Below the pieces are notes generated by a model. It was given only the letters and a program-made list of their open reading frames with translations, searched no databases and was not told the origin of the DNA. Source: a bacterium (lineage in GTDB: Bacteria; RBG-13-66-14). Taken from it: a DNA stretch of 31,740 nt. The first letter of the stretch is position 1. Every line of letters begins with the position of its first letter. The stretch spans positions 1 through 31,740 of the forward strand of contig DATKYS010000102.1 of NCBI GenBank assembly GCA_035528375.1, given 5' to 3'. The translations under genes were made by a program, and so were the position numbers. This document shows, piece after piece, positions 15,016 to 23,359 of the stretch.

Positions 15016-16330
15016 TCCCGCGGCCTCCCCGGTGAGGAGCTGACAAACCGCACAGGCGCTCCAGTCGGTCCGCGATGCGGGCGGAGGCGCCGGCCCGCTC
15101 CTCGCAGTACTTTCGCGCGGCGGCGCCCTTTGATCTGGCTTCCGACGGGTCTTTTAACAACCGTCGCAGCGTTTTTTCGAGCTGGTCGAAATCCTCGACC
15201 CGCTCGGCGATGCCCATCCCGGCGAGCTCCACCGCCTCCGCCGAATTGCCGATTCGAGGTCCGAAGACCAGTGCCGCTCCGAAGGCCGCCGGTTCCAGGA
15301 CGTTGTGCAGACCGCGGTCCCAAAAACCGCCGCCGACGTAAGCCACCCGGGCCGGGGAGTAAAGCTCGAAGAGGCAACCCACGGTGTCCACGAGGACCAG
15401 TCTGCCCGCGACGGCTCCTCCCCGCTCAACGATGGCCGTCAGCCTTTCGGGGGTCACACCCCGGGCGGTCAAGGATGATTCTATCCCCCCCAGGTGCCCC
15501 CCGTCAACGTGATGGGGGGCCAGGACTACCACCAGATCTTCCCGCTCGGCCAGGAGTTTCGCGAGGATGGGCAGGAGTCCCTCCTCGTCGGGGGGGTGGG
15601 TGCTGCCGCAGACGAGGACAGTTCCGGCGTGCGCAAAGCGGATGGGCGGCCCGCCGGCCGAATCGCGGCGCGACAGGACGGCGTCGAACTTGGAATCGCC
15701 GGTAACCTCCACCCCCGTGGGCGAAACGGCCCGGAGGAAGCGGGCACTCGGGGCGTCGGCGGCGCCGATGAAGCTGCAGGCGCGTAAGACCGCCCTATAA
15801 AAACCGCGCAGGAGCGGGTGGGCCATCCCGGAACGCCGGTGGACGGCGGCCGAGATCAGGGCCACGGGGACACCGGCCTCCCGAGCCGTCCAGGCCAGCT
15901 CCGGCCAAAGATCGAACTTGACGACACAGAGCAGATGGGGCTTAATAAGGTCGAGGAGTCGCCGAGCCGCCGCCGGTGAATCCAGCGGCAGGAGGAAGAC
16001 GTGATCGGCCAGACCCCCGTGGCGGCCGTGTCGCAGACCGGTCTCGGAAAAGAAGCTCAAATAGACGATCAACCGGTCGCCGTGGCGCCGACGCAGCTCG
16101 GCGAGGATGGGTCGAGCCTGTTCGAACTCCCCCAGCGAAGCGCAGTGGAACCACAGTCGCGGCTTGCCCCGCCCGAGACGTCCGACGGCCTCCGTCAGCC
16201 CGGCGCGCCACCCCCGACGGGCGGCGAAACCTGAACGAACGTCGGCGTTCGCGAAGACGGCGAAGGAAGCGGCGAGGCGGACGACCGGAACGAAAACGAG
16301 GTCGTAGAGGAGGCGCCAGAATTCCAGCAT
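15005..16330 (-). CDS. waaA: 3-deoxy-D-manno-octulosonic acid transferase (Kdo transferase)
   Basis: 441 residues from the ATG at 16330. The frame is open to 16537, but MLEFWRLLYDLVFVPVVRLA is the expected N-terminal membrane anchor, so the shorter start is preferred although its ribosome site is weak. It is a GT30-family enzyme adding Kdo to lipid A precursor at the inner membrane. Visible features are HCASLGEFEQARP with the catalytic Glu68, GSTHPPDEEG, APHHVDG, and the nucleotide-sugar region VDTVGCLFELYSPARVAYVGG followed by GLHNVLEPAAFG. Its presence argues for an LPS-bearing outer membrane. It is divergent from dnaA, sharing the 438-base intergenic region. The downstream gene overlaps by 11 bases. 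Confidence 0.94.
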   Translation of the reverse strand: MLEFWRLLYDLVFVPVVRLAASFAVFANADVRSGFAARRGWRAGLTEAVGRLGRGKPRLWFHCASLGEFEQARPILAELRRRHGDRLIVYLSFFSETGLRHGRHGGLADHVFLLPLDSPAAARRLLDLIKPHLLCVVKFDLWPELAWTAREAGVPVALISAAVHRRSGMAHPLLRGFYRAVLRACSFIGAADAPSARFLRAVSPTGVEVTGDSKFDAVLSRRDSAGGPPIRFAHAGTVLVCGSTHPPDEEGLLPILAKLLAEREDLVVVLAPHHVDGGHLGGIESSLTARGVTPERLTAIVERGGAVAGRLVLVDTVGCLFELYSPARVAYVGGGFWDRGLHNVLEPAAFGAALVFGPRIGNSAEAVELAGMGIAERVEDFDQLEKTLRRLLKDPSEARSKGAAARKYCEERAGASARIADRLERLCGLSAPHRGGRGNDG

Positions 16331-16567
16331 GGGCGGATTATACGACGCCTCGCGGGGTGAGTAAAGGCGGCGCCGCGTCTGGGTCCCGAAAAGACCAGAG
16401 ACCCGTCCGAGGGGTCGTCGTTTGGTGACGAAATTCACGATAAATTTTTTCCTCGTTGTTATCCAAGCCCTTACACCCACGCCGGGGTAAAAAACCCCAC
16501 GCACCCCCTTGAGCCGTTTTTTTGGGTGTGCTAACATAAATCGCTGTTACATCTGGTGTTAACAACT

Positions 16568-16576
16568 TGTGGATAA
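16568..16576 (-). promoter_or_regulatory. DnaA box (perfect consensus)
   Basis: Reads TTATCCACA on the minus strand, the exact consensus 9-mer, 193 bases before the dnaA ATG. Confidence 0.75.
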
Positions 16577-16664
16577 CTAGCGCCTCTTAGTTGACAACTC
16601 CCCCCGCTTCCGCACCCGGCCCGTATAAAGCCACGAGTTACCCAAAAATACAGCCCGCGTTTTT

Positions 16665-16673
16665 TGTGGACAA
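16665..16673 (-). promoter_or_regulatory. DnaA box (one mismatch)
   Basis: Reads TTGTCCACA on the minus strand, one base from consensus, in the same orientation as the perfect box and 97 bases from it. Confidence 0.6.
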
Positions 16674-16768
16674 ACGGGCGCGACGCGGCAGGCGTATATA
16701 AAATCCCCTCTCAATCAACCTGTTTCCAAATAGGCGTCAACCGGCAAACGACGAACGGACAAAGGATC

Positions 16769-18070
16769 ATGGACCGGCTTAAGGACCTCTGGGCCCAGGT
16801 CAGCGGAAACCTGAAACCCCGAATAGACCCGTACCATTACAAATCCTACATCTCCCTCATCAAGCCCCGGTCCTTAACTGAGGACCTCGTCACCCTTGAG
16901 GTGCCCAACCAGCGCTACGTAGACTGGCTGGGCTCAACCTACCTCGAGCAGATATCGGGGGAGTTCGCAAACGTCAGCGGCCGCGACCTCGAGGTTGTTC
17001 TGGTGGCCCGGAACAACGGAGGGGGAAAGACGCCGATCTCGCCCCGTAACCCGTACAACCCCAAGTACACCTTCGAGAGCTTCGTGGTCGGGCGAGGCAA
17101 CTCCACCGCCTACGCCGCCGCCCAGGCCGTCGTCGAGCGGCCCGGCCAGATTTACAATCCCCTTTTTATCTACGCCGGCGTGGGGCTGGGCAAAACCCAC
17201 CTCCTCCACGCCATCGGCCACGAATCCTTCCAGACACGCAGGGAGCTGCGCACCGCCTACGTCACCAGCGAGGAGTTCACCAACGAGTTCATCGAGGCCA
17301 TCCGCTACGACCGCTCTTCGGACCTGCGGGCCAAGTACCGCAACCTGGACATCCTGCTCATAGACGACCTCCAGTTCCTGGCCGGGAAAGAGGCGACGCT
17401 GGAGGAGCTCTTCCACACATTCAACACCCTCTACAACAACTCGAAGCAGATCGTCTTCACCTCGGACCGCCCTCCGGCGGAGATCAGGCTCGACGAGCGG
17501 CTGGTCACCCGCTTCGAATGGGGTCTGGTGATAGACATCCAGCCGCCGGACATCGAAACCCGCATCGCCATCATTCAGGCCAAGGCCGAAAACGAGGGCA
17601 TCCGCCTCCCCGACGAGGTGGTTGACCTCATCGCCCAGCGGGTGCGTAGCAACATCCGCACCATCGAGGGGGCGATTCTTCGCCTTTCGGCCTTCAGCGC
17701 CATCAGCGAGCAACCGATTTCCGCCAAGATGGCCCGCGATGTTCTGTCCAACATCCTCGGTCGCGAAGCCCCCCGGGTCTCCATAGGGACGATTCAGCGG
17801 GTGGTCTGCGACCACTTCGAGGTCGCGCTGGGTGAGCTTTTATCCAAAACGCGCAACGCCTCCGTCGTATTCCCGCGCCAGTTGGCCATGTACCTTGCGC
17901 GAAACCTGACCAATGCGAAGCTCCACGAAATCGGGCTCCAGTTCGGCGGGCGCGACCACTCCACCGTCATCCACAGCTACAATAAAATCCGCGACGTGGT
18001 GGAAAACGATCCCGACACGGCCGCCCTGGTGAGCAAGCTGGAACGCATCGCCAGCGCCGGCGGCGAATAG
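16769..18070 (+). CDS. dnaA: Chromosomal replication initiator protein DnaA
   Basis: 433 residues from the ATG at 16769 ([11 protein letters not shown]), with AAAGGA just upstream. The frame is open from 16664, but the extra 35 residues do not resemble DnaA and cover the upstream DnaA-box region. Domain I (1-80) is followed by a very short domain II (about 80-100). The AAA+ core has Walker A GVGLGKTH (about 137), Walker [10 protein letters not shown] (about 195) and the arginine-rich sensor region. Domain IV has the signature [11 protein letters not shown] (about 395) that binds DnaA boxes. It opens oriC DNA and is autoregulated in many bacteria through boxes such as those at 16568 and 16665. 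It is followed by a terminator and not by dnaN, recF or gyrB, which is a departure from the classical order. Confidence 0.97.
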   Translation: MDRLKDLWAQVSGNLKPRIDPYHYKSYISLIKPRSLTEDLVTLEVPNQRYVDWLGSTYLEQISGEFANVSGRDLEVVLVARNNGGGKTPISPRNPYNPKYTFESFVVGRGNSTAYAAAQAVVERPGQIYNPLFIYAGVGLGKTHLLHAIGHESFQTRRELRTAYVTSEEFTNEFIEAIRYDRSSDLRAKYRNLDILLIDDLQFLAGKEATLEELFHTFNTLYNNSKQIVFTSDRPPAEIRLDERLVTRFEWGLVIDIQPPDIETRIAIIQAKAENEGIRLPDEVVDLIAQRVRSNIRTIEGAILRLSAFSAISEQPISAKMARDVLSNILGREAPRVSIGTIQRVVCDHFEVALGELLSKTRNASVVFPRQLAMYLARNLTNAKLHEIGLQFGGRDHSTVIHSYNKIRDVVENDPDTAALVSKLERIASAGGE

Positions 18071-18094
18071 GCCCTACGCGGCTGGTTTGACAAT

Positions 18095-18119
18095 AAAAGG
18101 GGGTCACGCCCCCCTTTTT
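18095..18119 (+). terminator. Rho-independent terminator after dnaA
   Basis: AAAAGGGGG (18095-18103) pairs with the C run plus TTTT at 18109-18119 around a TCACG loop, and the T run completes a textbook terminator. It lies 25 bases after the dnaA stop, so dnaA is monocistronic. Confidence 0.9.
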
Positions 18120-18220
18120 GCACACTTCTTGCGAAGTAAAAACTACGGCGTCCCGACGCCTCAGGGCGTTATATATTGGCAAAAGTCTAACTATCAGCCC
18201 TTTCGCGCTCGAAGATAAAT

Positions 18221-18249
18221 TTGACAATTTGGTTTTTTTCCGCTAGGTT
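18221..18249 (+). promoter_or_regulatory. Predicted promoter of the secreted S8 protease
   Basis: A perfect TTGACA (18221-18226), 17 bases including a T7 run, then TAGGTT (18244-18249). The leader to the ATG is about 65 bases. The region 18120-18220 before it holds a small GGCGTC/GACGCC hairpin (about 18148-18161) and nothing else I recognise. Confidence 0.55.
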
Positions 18250-18319
18250 AGCTTGTGATGATTGTTAGTTTACAAAGGCAAACCTTAACGAAAACATAAC
18301 CCACACCAATGGGGGTCTT

Positions 18320-21073
18320 ATGCGGAAGATATTGATATTGTTGGTGTTAGCCTTAGCCTTCAGCTCCCTCGCCGTAGAGCCCGAGGCCAAGCTCACCGAT
18401 TACCTCCAGGGCTACATGGCCACGAGTGCCGACAACGAGCTGCTTCCCTGCTACATCACCCTGCGGACCCAGCTCGACCGGGCGACGACGGCCCAGCTCC
18501 GGCTCGGCCGCACGAAGGACGAGGCCCGGGCGGCCGTTACGAGCTGGCTCAAGAACGCGGCCGCAGCCGAGCAGGAGGGCCTGCTGCGGTGGCTGTCCGC
18601 CAACCAGACCAACGATTCGGTGGGCGCCTACCACCCCTTCTGGATCTCCAACTTCGTCTTCGCCGAGCTGACCCCGGACGCGATCCGTGAAGTCGCCCAA
18701 CGGCCCGAGGTGGCCCGCATCACCCGCGGCGCCGACGGCGAGGGCCAGTGGATCGGGCTCGGATTTAAGGCCGGGGAAAGCGCCGAACCGCTCACCGTTT
18801 ACGACAACGGCCGCGAAATCGCCTGGGGCGTGGAACAGGTAAACGCTCCCGACGTCTGGGACCTGGGTTACACCGGCAACGGCGCCGCCGTGGTAATCGG
18901 TGACACGGGTCAGCGCTATACGCACGTGGACCTCTACAGCCACTACGACTCCTCGATCAGCTACGATTACGCGGACTACGACTCCGACCCCTACTTCCAA
19001 TCCGGTGAGGAACACGGCACGCACTGCGCGGGCAGCGTCGGCTCCGACGGCACCGCCGGCACCCAGGCCGGCGTGGCTCCGGAGTTCACATACGGCGCCC
19101 ACCGCCTGTACATGTACGGCAACCACACCGGAGAACTGTCCGTGTGGGCCTCCTGGGAAGGCGCCGTGGACTTCGGCGCGGACGTCGTTTCCAACTCTCT
19201 GGGCTGGCTGGACAGCTGGAATCCGGACAAGCCCACCTGGCGCACCAACGCCCAGAACACCATCGCCGCCGGCACAACCCTGGTCATCGCCGCCGGTAAC
19301 GAGGGACCCAACCCCAATACGCTCCGCACACCGGGCAACGTGCCAGAAATCATCAGCGTCGGCGCCACCGACTCCAGCGACACAATCGCCAGCTTCTCCA
19401 GCCGTGGACCCACCGACGAGTGGGGTGCCGACGACTGCATCAAGCCCGACGTGTCCGCCCCCGGCGTCAACATCAAGAGCTGCTACGTCTCCTCGGACAC
19501 GGCGTATCAGGGCGGGTGGAACGGCACATCAATGGCGACCCCCCACGTCGCCGGCGCCTGCGCCCTCCTCCTGGACGCCGATCCCTCGCTGACCCCCGAG
19601 AAGCTGAAGCAGATTCTGGAGGACACCGCCCTCGACCTCGGCGATCCCGGCAAAGACAACGACTACGGCTCGGGCCGTCTGGATGTCCTGGCCGCGGTTG
19701 AGTCCCTGGGCAGTCCGCCCCCCGATGAGCCCGATTTCGAACTCGACGGCGTAACAATCACCTCGGACTCCGACTCCGACGGCCTGATCGAGCCCGGTGA
19801 GGCCGTGGAAGTCGAGGTCACCATCGGCAACATCGGAGAGGGACCCGGATCGAGCACCACGGGCACCCTCACCTGCTCCAGCCCCGACATCACGATCACC
19901 GACGGCGACGGTGACTTCGGCACCATCCCCGTCGGCGGCACCGCTTCGTCCACCTTCGGCTTTAACGTCGGCTCCTGGGCCGAGGCCCCCGAGTCCTACG
20001 AGTTCACCCTGACGGTGCAATCCCAGGGCTTCGACTCCCAGGACCTCTTCTTCACCCTCTTCACGCCGGCCGACATGATAGACGACGACGTGGAAAGCGG
20101 GGAGTGGTACTGGACACACTCCGGCGACAACGATCAGTGGCACATCGAGGAATACCGCTCGCATTCACCCACCCATTCGTGGAAGTGCGGGGGACCCGGC
20201 GGTGACGACTACACCAACAACCTGAACGCCTCCCTCTACTCGCCCCCGGTGTACGTTGACCCGAGCTCCGCGGAGCTGCGCTACTGGACCTGGTACGATC
20301 TGCAGTCCACCCACGACATCGGCTACGTCGAAATCTACAACAGCTCCGACTGGACCCTTCTCGCCGAACACGACGGCACACAGAACTCATGGATGGATTG
20401 TGCGCTCAATCTGACCGCCTACGCCGACAGTGTGGTGCAATTCCGCTTCCGGTTCGTCTCCGACGCCGACACCACCTTCGAAGGCTGGTACGTGGACGAC
20501 ATCCAGGTGAACGTGCCCGAAGAGAGCGCCTCCTGGGTCTCCATCGGGACCAAACTCACCTCGGACGGCGTCATGCTTACATGGACCGCGGACTACGGCT
20601 TCGCCGGCTTCAACGTCTACCGCGCCGCGGAGGGCGACGACCTCTCCAGGCTCCGCCTCAACGCCGAATCCCTCCGGGGCGGCACCCTCGGGGCCTGGCT
20701 CGACCGGCCCGAAGAGGGCGACTACGACTACTACATCGAGGGCTTAAAACCCGACGGAACGACCGTCTCCTACGGTCCCGCCGAGGTGTCCTACCGTCCC
20801 TCCGCCGACCTGGCCTTGGCGCTCGACAGGCCCTTCCCGAATCCGACCTCCGGCAGGGTCAACTTCGCATTCACCCTGCCCGAGGCGCAGGACGTGACCC
20901 TGGCAGTCTTCGATCTGGCCGGGCGCCGCGTCTCGACCGTCCAGACCGGCGAGCTGGCCGCGGGCCGGCACACCTTGGCCTGGGAAGCAGACGGAGCCAG
21001 CGCGGGCGTGTACATCATCCGCCTGGAAGCCCGGGAGGGCGTGCTCACGCAACGGTTCATCGTCGCCCGGTAA
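18320..21073 (+). CDS. Secreted S8 (subtilisin-like) serine protease with C-terminal sorting domain
   Basis: 917 residues. A signal peptide (1-18) is followed by a propeptide-like region (about 40-140). The catalytic domain (about 170-460) contains the full set: Asp195 (VVIGDTGQ), His232 (EEHGTHCAG), oxyanion Asn327 (AAGNEGPN) and Ser404 (NGTSMATPHVAG). Next comes a CARDB-like beta domain (about 475-580, LIEPGEAVEVEVTIGNIG). A jelly-roll region similar to the immune-inhibitor-A/MAM-like part of bacillopeptidase F follows (about 585-735, ending GWYVDDIQV). The final 85 residues (from about 832: FPNPTSGRVNF, VFDLAGRRV, GVYIIRLEA) are an FlgD-like/type IX-like C-terminal sorting domain. It is expected to be extracellular or surface-attached and to degrade proteins for nutrition. 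ATG chosen with GGGGGT upstream. Flanked by its own promoter and terminators, so it is a single-gene unit. Confidence 0.93.
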   Translation: MRKILILLVLALAFSSLAVEPEAKLTDYLQGYMATSADNELLPCYITLRTQLDRATTAQLRLGRTKDEARAAVTSWLKNAAAAEQEGLLRWLSANQTNDSVGAYHPFWISNFVFAELTPDAIREVAQRPEVARITRGADGEGQWIGLGFKAGESAEPLTVYDNGREIAWGVEQVNAPDVWDLGYTGNGAAVVIGDTGQRYTHVDLYSHYDSSISYDYADYDSDPYFQSGEEHGTHCAGSVGSDGTAGTQAGVAPEFTYGAHRLYMYGNHTGELSVWASWEGAVDFGADVVSNSLGWLDSWNPDKPTWRTNAQNTIAAGTTLVIAAGNEGPNPNTLRTPGNVPEIISVGATDSSDTIASFSSRGPTDEWGADDCIKPDVSAPGVNIKSCYVSSDTAYQGGWNGTSMATPHVAGACALLLDADPSLTPEKLKQILEDTALDLGDPGKDNDYGSGRLDVLAAVESLGSPPPDEPDFELDGVTITSDSDSDGLIEPGEAVEVEVTIGNIGEGPGSSTTGTLTCSSPDITITDGDGDFGTIPVGGTASSTFGFNVGSWAEAPESYEFTLTVQSQGFDSQDLFFTLFTPADMIDDDVESGEWYWTHSGDNDQWHIEEYRSHSPTHSWKCGGPGGDDYTNNLNASLYSPPVYVDPSSAELRYWTWYDLQSTHDIGYVEIYNSSDWTLLAEHDGTQNSWMDCALNLTAYADSVVQFRFRFVSDADTTFEGWYVDDIQVNVPEESASWVSIGTKLTSDGVMLTWTADYGFAGFNVYRAAEGDDLSRLRLNAESLRGGTLGAWLDRPEEGDYDYYIEGLKPDGTTVSYGPAEVSYRPSADLALALDRPFPNPTSGRVNFAFTLPEAQDVTLAVFDLAGRRVSTVQTGELAAGRHTLAWEADGASAGVYIIRLEAREGVLTQRFIVAR

Positions 21074-21095
21074 CGCGCACCCCAAAACCGAAACG

Positions 21096-21193
21096 AAAGG
21101 TGGCCCACGAGGCCACCTTTATATCGGGAGTGTCCCGAGGAGATTGTGACGAGCCTGGAAAATCGAAAGGTGGCCCCTGCGGCCACCTTTTTT
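21096..21193 (+). terminator. Tandem near-identical terminators after the S8 protease
   Basis: Two hairpins with the same 10-base arms (AAAGGTGGCC / GGCCACCTTT) lie exactly 70 bases apart: 21096-21120 with loop CACGA and 21166-21190 with loop CCTGC. The second ends in six T (21188-21193) and is the stronger. The first has TTTATAT. Between them CGGGA/TCCCG (21125-21137) makes a third small stem. Confidence 0.85.
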
Positions 21194-21276
21194 ACGCCAT
21201 CGCGGGGAAATCACCCGCCGACCTGGAGCTGGACGAGTCACGCAATCAACTGTTTTCCTCCACCGGATATCCGAAA

Positions 21277-21305
21277 GGGGGGGGCCGCGTCGAAAAACGA
21301 CCCCC
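21277..21305 (-). terminator. Possible terminator after the methyltransferase gene
   Basis: On the minus strand a G5 run and TCG pair with CGA and a C run with a bulge, followed by TTTC. It is positioned 15 bases past the methyltransferase stop. The stem is imperfect and the T run short. The stretch 21194-21276 shows nothing else. Confidence 0.35.
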
Positions 21306-21319
21306 GCGTATGCCCGGTA

Positions 21320-22063
21320 TCAGGCCTTCGCGAAGGTCAGGTACACGTGGGCGTGCTCGCGCCCGGCGGGCTCGCCGAGAAGGTTGCCGTGGGCGTCCAC
21401 GATTTCCAGGCCGTGACGCGCGCCCATCTGGACCAGCTCGTGCGGGGCGTAGAGGCGAATGCTCATCTCCTTGTCGAGGCGCTCCCCGGCGGGGGAGACC
21501 CAGAGCCAGCGGCTGTTAATGCGGCCGGTGAGATATTCAGGCTCCGAGTTCTCGATGAGGAGCCACCCGTCGCGGACGCTCCCCCGGTGCGGCTGGAAGT
21601 CGTTCATCAAGCCGTCCCGGTTGACCAGGGACATGACCAGGCGACCGCCGGGACGCAGGAGCCGGGACCATTCGGCCATCGCCCGCTCGTTCTCGCCCTC
21701 GTCGGCGAAGTAGCCGAAGCTGGTCCACACGTTGATGACCGCGTCGAAGGCGCCCATTCCCAGGCCCGTATCGCGCATGTCGGCGCGGACGAAGACCGCC
21801 GGCAGGCCGGCGGCGCCAGTTTCAGCCCGCTCGAGGTAATCGGCGCAGAAATCCACTCCGGTGACCTCCACCCCCCGACGGGCCAGCGGAATCGAGTGCC
21901 GGCCGATGCCGCAGCAGATGTCGGCCAGCCGGGAACCGGGGCGCAGCTTCAACTGCCGCCAGAGGTAGTCTATCTCTTCCACCGGGGCCTCCCCGCCCGC
22001 GGAGCCGAAGCCGCCCCCGAGCCAGACGTCGTCGAAGAATGCCTCCCACCACTCGACGGTCAC
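21320..22063 (-). CDS. Class I SAM-dependent methyltransferase
   Basis: 247 residues with GTG start; GGAGG lies about 10 bases upstream. The Rossmann-type SAM-binding motif I is LADICCGIGRHSIPLARRG (about 45-63), followed by the acidic end of strand 2 (VTGVDFCADYL), motif III DMRDTG and motif IV FDAVINVWTSFGYF. The C-terminal third (GRINSRWLWVSPAGERLDKE, VYLTFAKA) is beta-rich. The motifs place it in the methyltransferase domain 25/Mtf11-type group, small-molecule methylases of varied substrate. It starts 16 bases after the MFS transporter stop in the same direction, so the two are probably co-transcribed. No substrate can be named. Confidence 0.86.
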   Translation of the reverse strand: MTVEWWEAFFDDVWLGGGFGSAGGEAPVEEIDYLWRQLKLRPGSRLADICCGIGRHSIPLARRGVEVTGVDFCADYLERAETGAAGLPAVFVRADMRDTGLGMGAFDAVINVWTSFGYFADEGENERAMAEWSRLLRPGGRLVMSLVNRDGLMNDFQPHRGSVRDGWLLIENSEPEYLTGRINSRWLWVSPAGERLDKEMSIRLYAPHELVQMGARHGLEIVDAHGNLLGEPAGREHAHVYLTFAKA

Positions 22064-22079
22064 CTTCGATAAACCTCCG

Positions 22080-23267
22080 TCAGTCCGACGCCGGGCCGGG
22101 AAGGGGCGAACGCCGGCGTATCTTCCCCCCCGCTACGGAGTAGAAGAGGGCCCCGGACAGGGCGACCGCCGCGGCGATGACCACGGCCGGCCAGTAGTTT
22201 TTCGAGAGGTCGTAGACCAGCCCACCGACGAAGGGGCCGATGGTGCCGGAGAGTCCGTAGGCCAGCGAGACCCGGGCGTAAACGCGGCCGAAATTCTCCG
22301 GCCGGTACACGTCCGAGGTCTGGGTGGCGTAGAGCACCATGGCCGCTCCGAAGTTGAAGCCCACGGACGCCGCGACCAACAGGAACGGCCACCCCTCCCC
22401 GGCGGCCGGCAAGAGCAGCAGGATTGAGACCGCCAACAGCGACAGGGAGAGAACGCTGGCCAGACCCCGGCCGAAACGGTCGGCGATGAGCCCCCATCCG
22501 ATGCGGCCCAGCGCGTTACCCGCCGCCAGGGCGCTCACCGAGGCTGCCGCGATAAGCTCCCCCGCACCCCCCGACAGCCCCAGCAGCTTCAGGTTGCCGA
22601 TAACCAAAAGTCCGGCGAAGGTCCCGGCAAACATGGCCCCGAACAGGCGCCAGAACCGGGGATCGCGTCGGACGCTGGGAATCTCGTGGGGCGCCGGCGG
22701 CGGAGGACTGTCAGGTGGATTGGCCAGCAGGCTTCCGCCGATGAGAATTAAAACGCCGTACACGACGCCGATCCAGAGGAAGATGTCCAGGGGGGTCAGC
22801 CCCGCGGCAAGCAGCCCCTCGATGAGGTTGGACAGAACGACGGCCCCGCCTCCGAATCCGGCCACCGCCACCCCGGTCACCAGCCCCTTCCTCTTCGGGA
22901 ACCAGCGGACCGCCGTGGAGATGGGACAGAGGTACACGAAGCCGAGGCCCGTCCCGGCCACCAGCCCGTACCCCACCAGAAGCAGGGGGAAGCGACCGCC
23001 GGAGAAGGATGCCACCAGCAGCCCCGCCGCGAAGAGGCACCCACCGACGAGGGTTGGCTTCCTCGGACCGCGGCGATCGAGAAGGGGCCCCGCGAAGAGC
23101 ATCGTCAGGGCGAACACAGCGATGTTCACCCCAAAGATGAGCTGGGACTGCCATTCGGCGAGACCGTAGGCCTCGGTGAGAGCGCGCGCCAGGTTGCTCC
23201 AGGCGTAAATCCCGCCGATACAGAGCTGGACCAGCACTACGACGGCTAGGATGAGCCAGCGGCGCAT
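22080..23267 (-). CDS. MFS transporter, OFA (oxalate/formate antiporter-like) family
   Basis: 395 residues with about 12 hydrophobic helices in two six-helix halves. The N-terminus VQLCIGGIYAWSNLARAL is typical of the OFA family, as is FAGPLLDRRGPRKP in the helix 2-3 loop. Helix 4 has GLGFVYLCPISTAVRWFPKR with KGLVTGVAVAGFGGG after it, again OFA-like. Family members exchange small organic acids. The basic residue that binds oxalate in OxlT cannot be verified here, so the substrate is open. The ATG at 23267 has only a weak ribosome site. It leads a two-gene unit with the methyltransferase and lies 92 bases downstream of a glycosyltransferase gene. Confidence 0.88.
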   Translation of the reverse strand: MRRWLILAVVVLVQLCIGGIYAWSNLARALTEAYGLAEWQSQLIFGVNIAVFALTMLFAGPLLDRRGPRKPTLVGGCLFAAGLLVASFSGGRFPLLLVGYGLVAGTGLGFVYLCPISTAVRWFPKRKGLVTGVAVAGFGGGAVVLSNLIEGLLAAGLTPLDIFLWIGVVYGVLILIGGSLLANPPDSPPPPAPHEIPSVRRDPRFWRLFGAMFAGTFAGLLVIGNLKLLGLSGGAGELIAAASVSALAAGNALGRIGWGLIADRFGRGLASVLSLSLLAVSILLLLPAAGEGWPFLLVAASVGFNFGAAMVLYATQTSDVYRPENFGRVYARVSLAYGLSGTIGPFVGGLVYDLSKNYWPAVVIAAAVALSGALFYSVAGGKIRRRSPLPGPASD

Positions 23268-23359
23268 CAGTCAACCCGTCCCTTCAGCCCCGATGCGGAA
23301 GGTAAAATGCGGCCGCCGCCACCCGCCGCAGCGTCGGATACACGTCCGTGGACCCGGAA

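Larger units (their letters stand above)
16331..16768. other. Candidate chromosomal replication origin (oriC) between waaA and dnaA
   Basis: A 438-base non-coding stretch directly upstream of dnaA. It contains a perfect DnaA box in reverse orientation (16568-16576), a one-mismatch box (16665-16673), a weaker TTATCCAAG (16459-16467), and an AT-rich patch at about 16430-16465 that could act as an unwinding element. TGTTAACA at 16557-16564 is a palindrome. The upstream-of-dnaA location is a common oriC site. The number of boxes is low compared with well-studied origins, and dnaN does not follow dnaA, so the strong boxes may instead only regulate dnaA. A TATAAA at 16697-16702 could be a -10, but no -35 fits. 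Confidence 0.5.

Noticed and set aside
14158-15705. Plus-strand frame of about 515 codons opposite the BMP and waaA genes
   Set aside because: It crosses the boundary of two real minus-strand genes and turns into Arg/Pro-rich nonsense in its second half.
16484-16498. GGGGT-A5-ACCCC hairpin near the waaA promoter as a terminator or riboswitch
   Set aside because: The stem is only 5 pairs, no T run follows on either strand in the right place, and no riboswitch core is recognisable.
16664-16768. N-terminal extension of dnaA
   Set aside because: The extra 35 codons do not resemble DnaA, cover a DnaA box and lack a ribosome site. The ATG at 16769 gives the canonical N-terminus.
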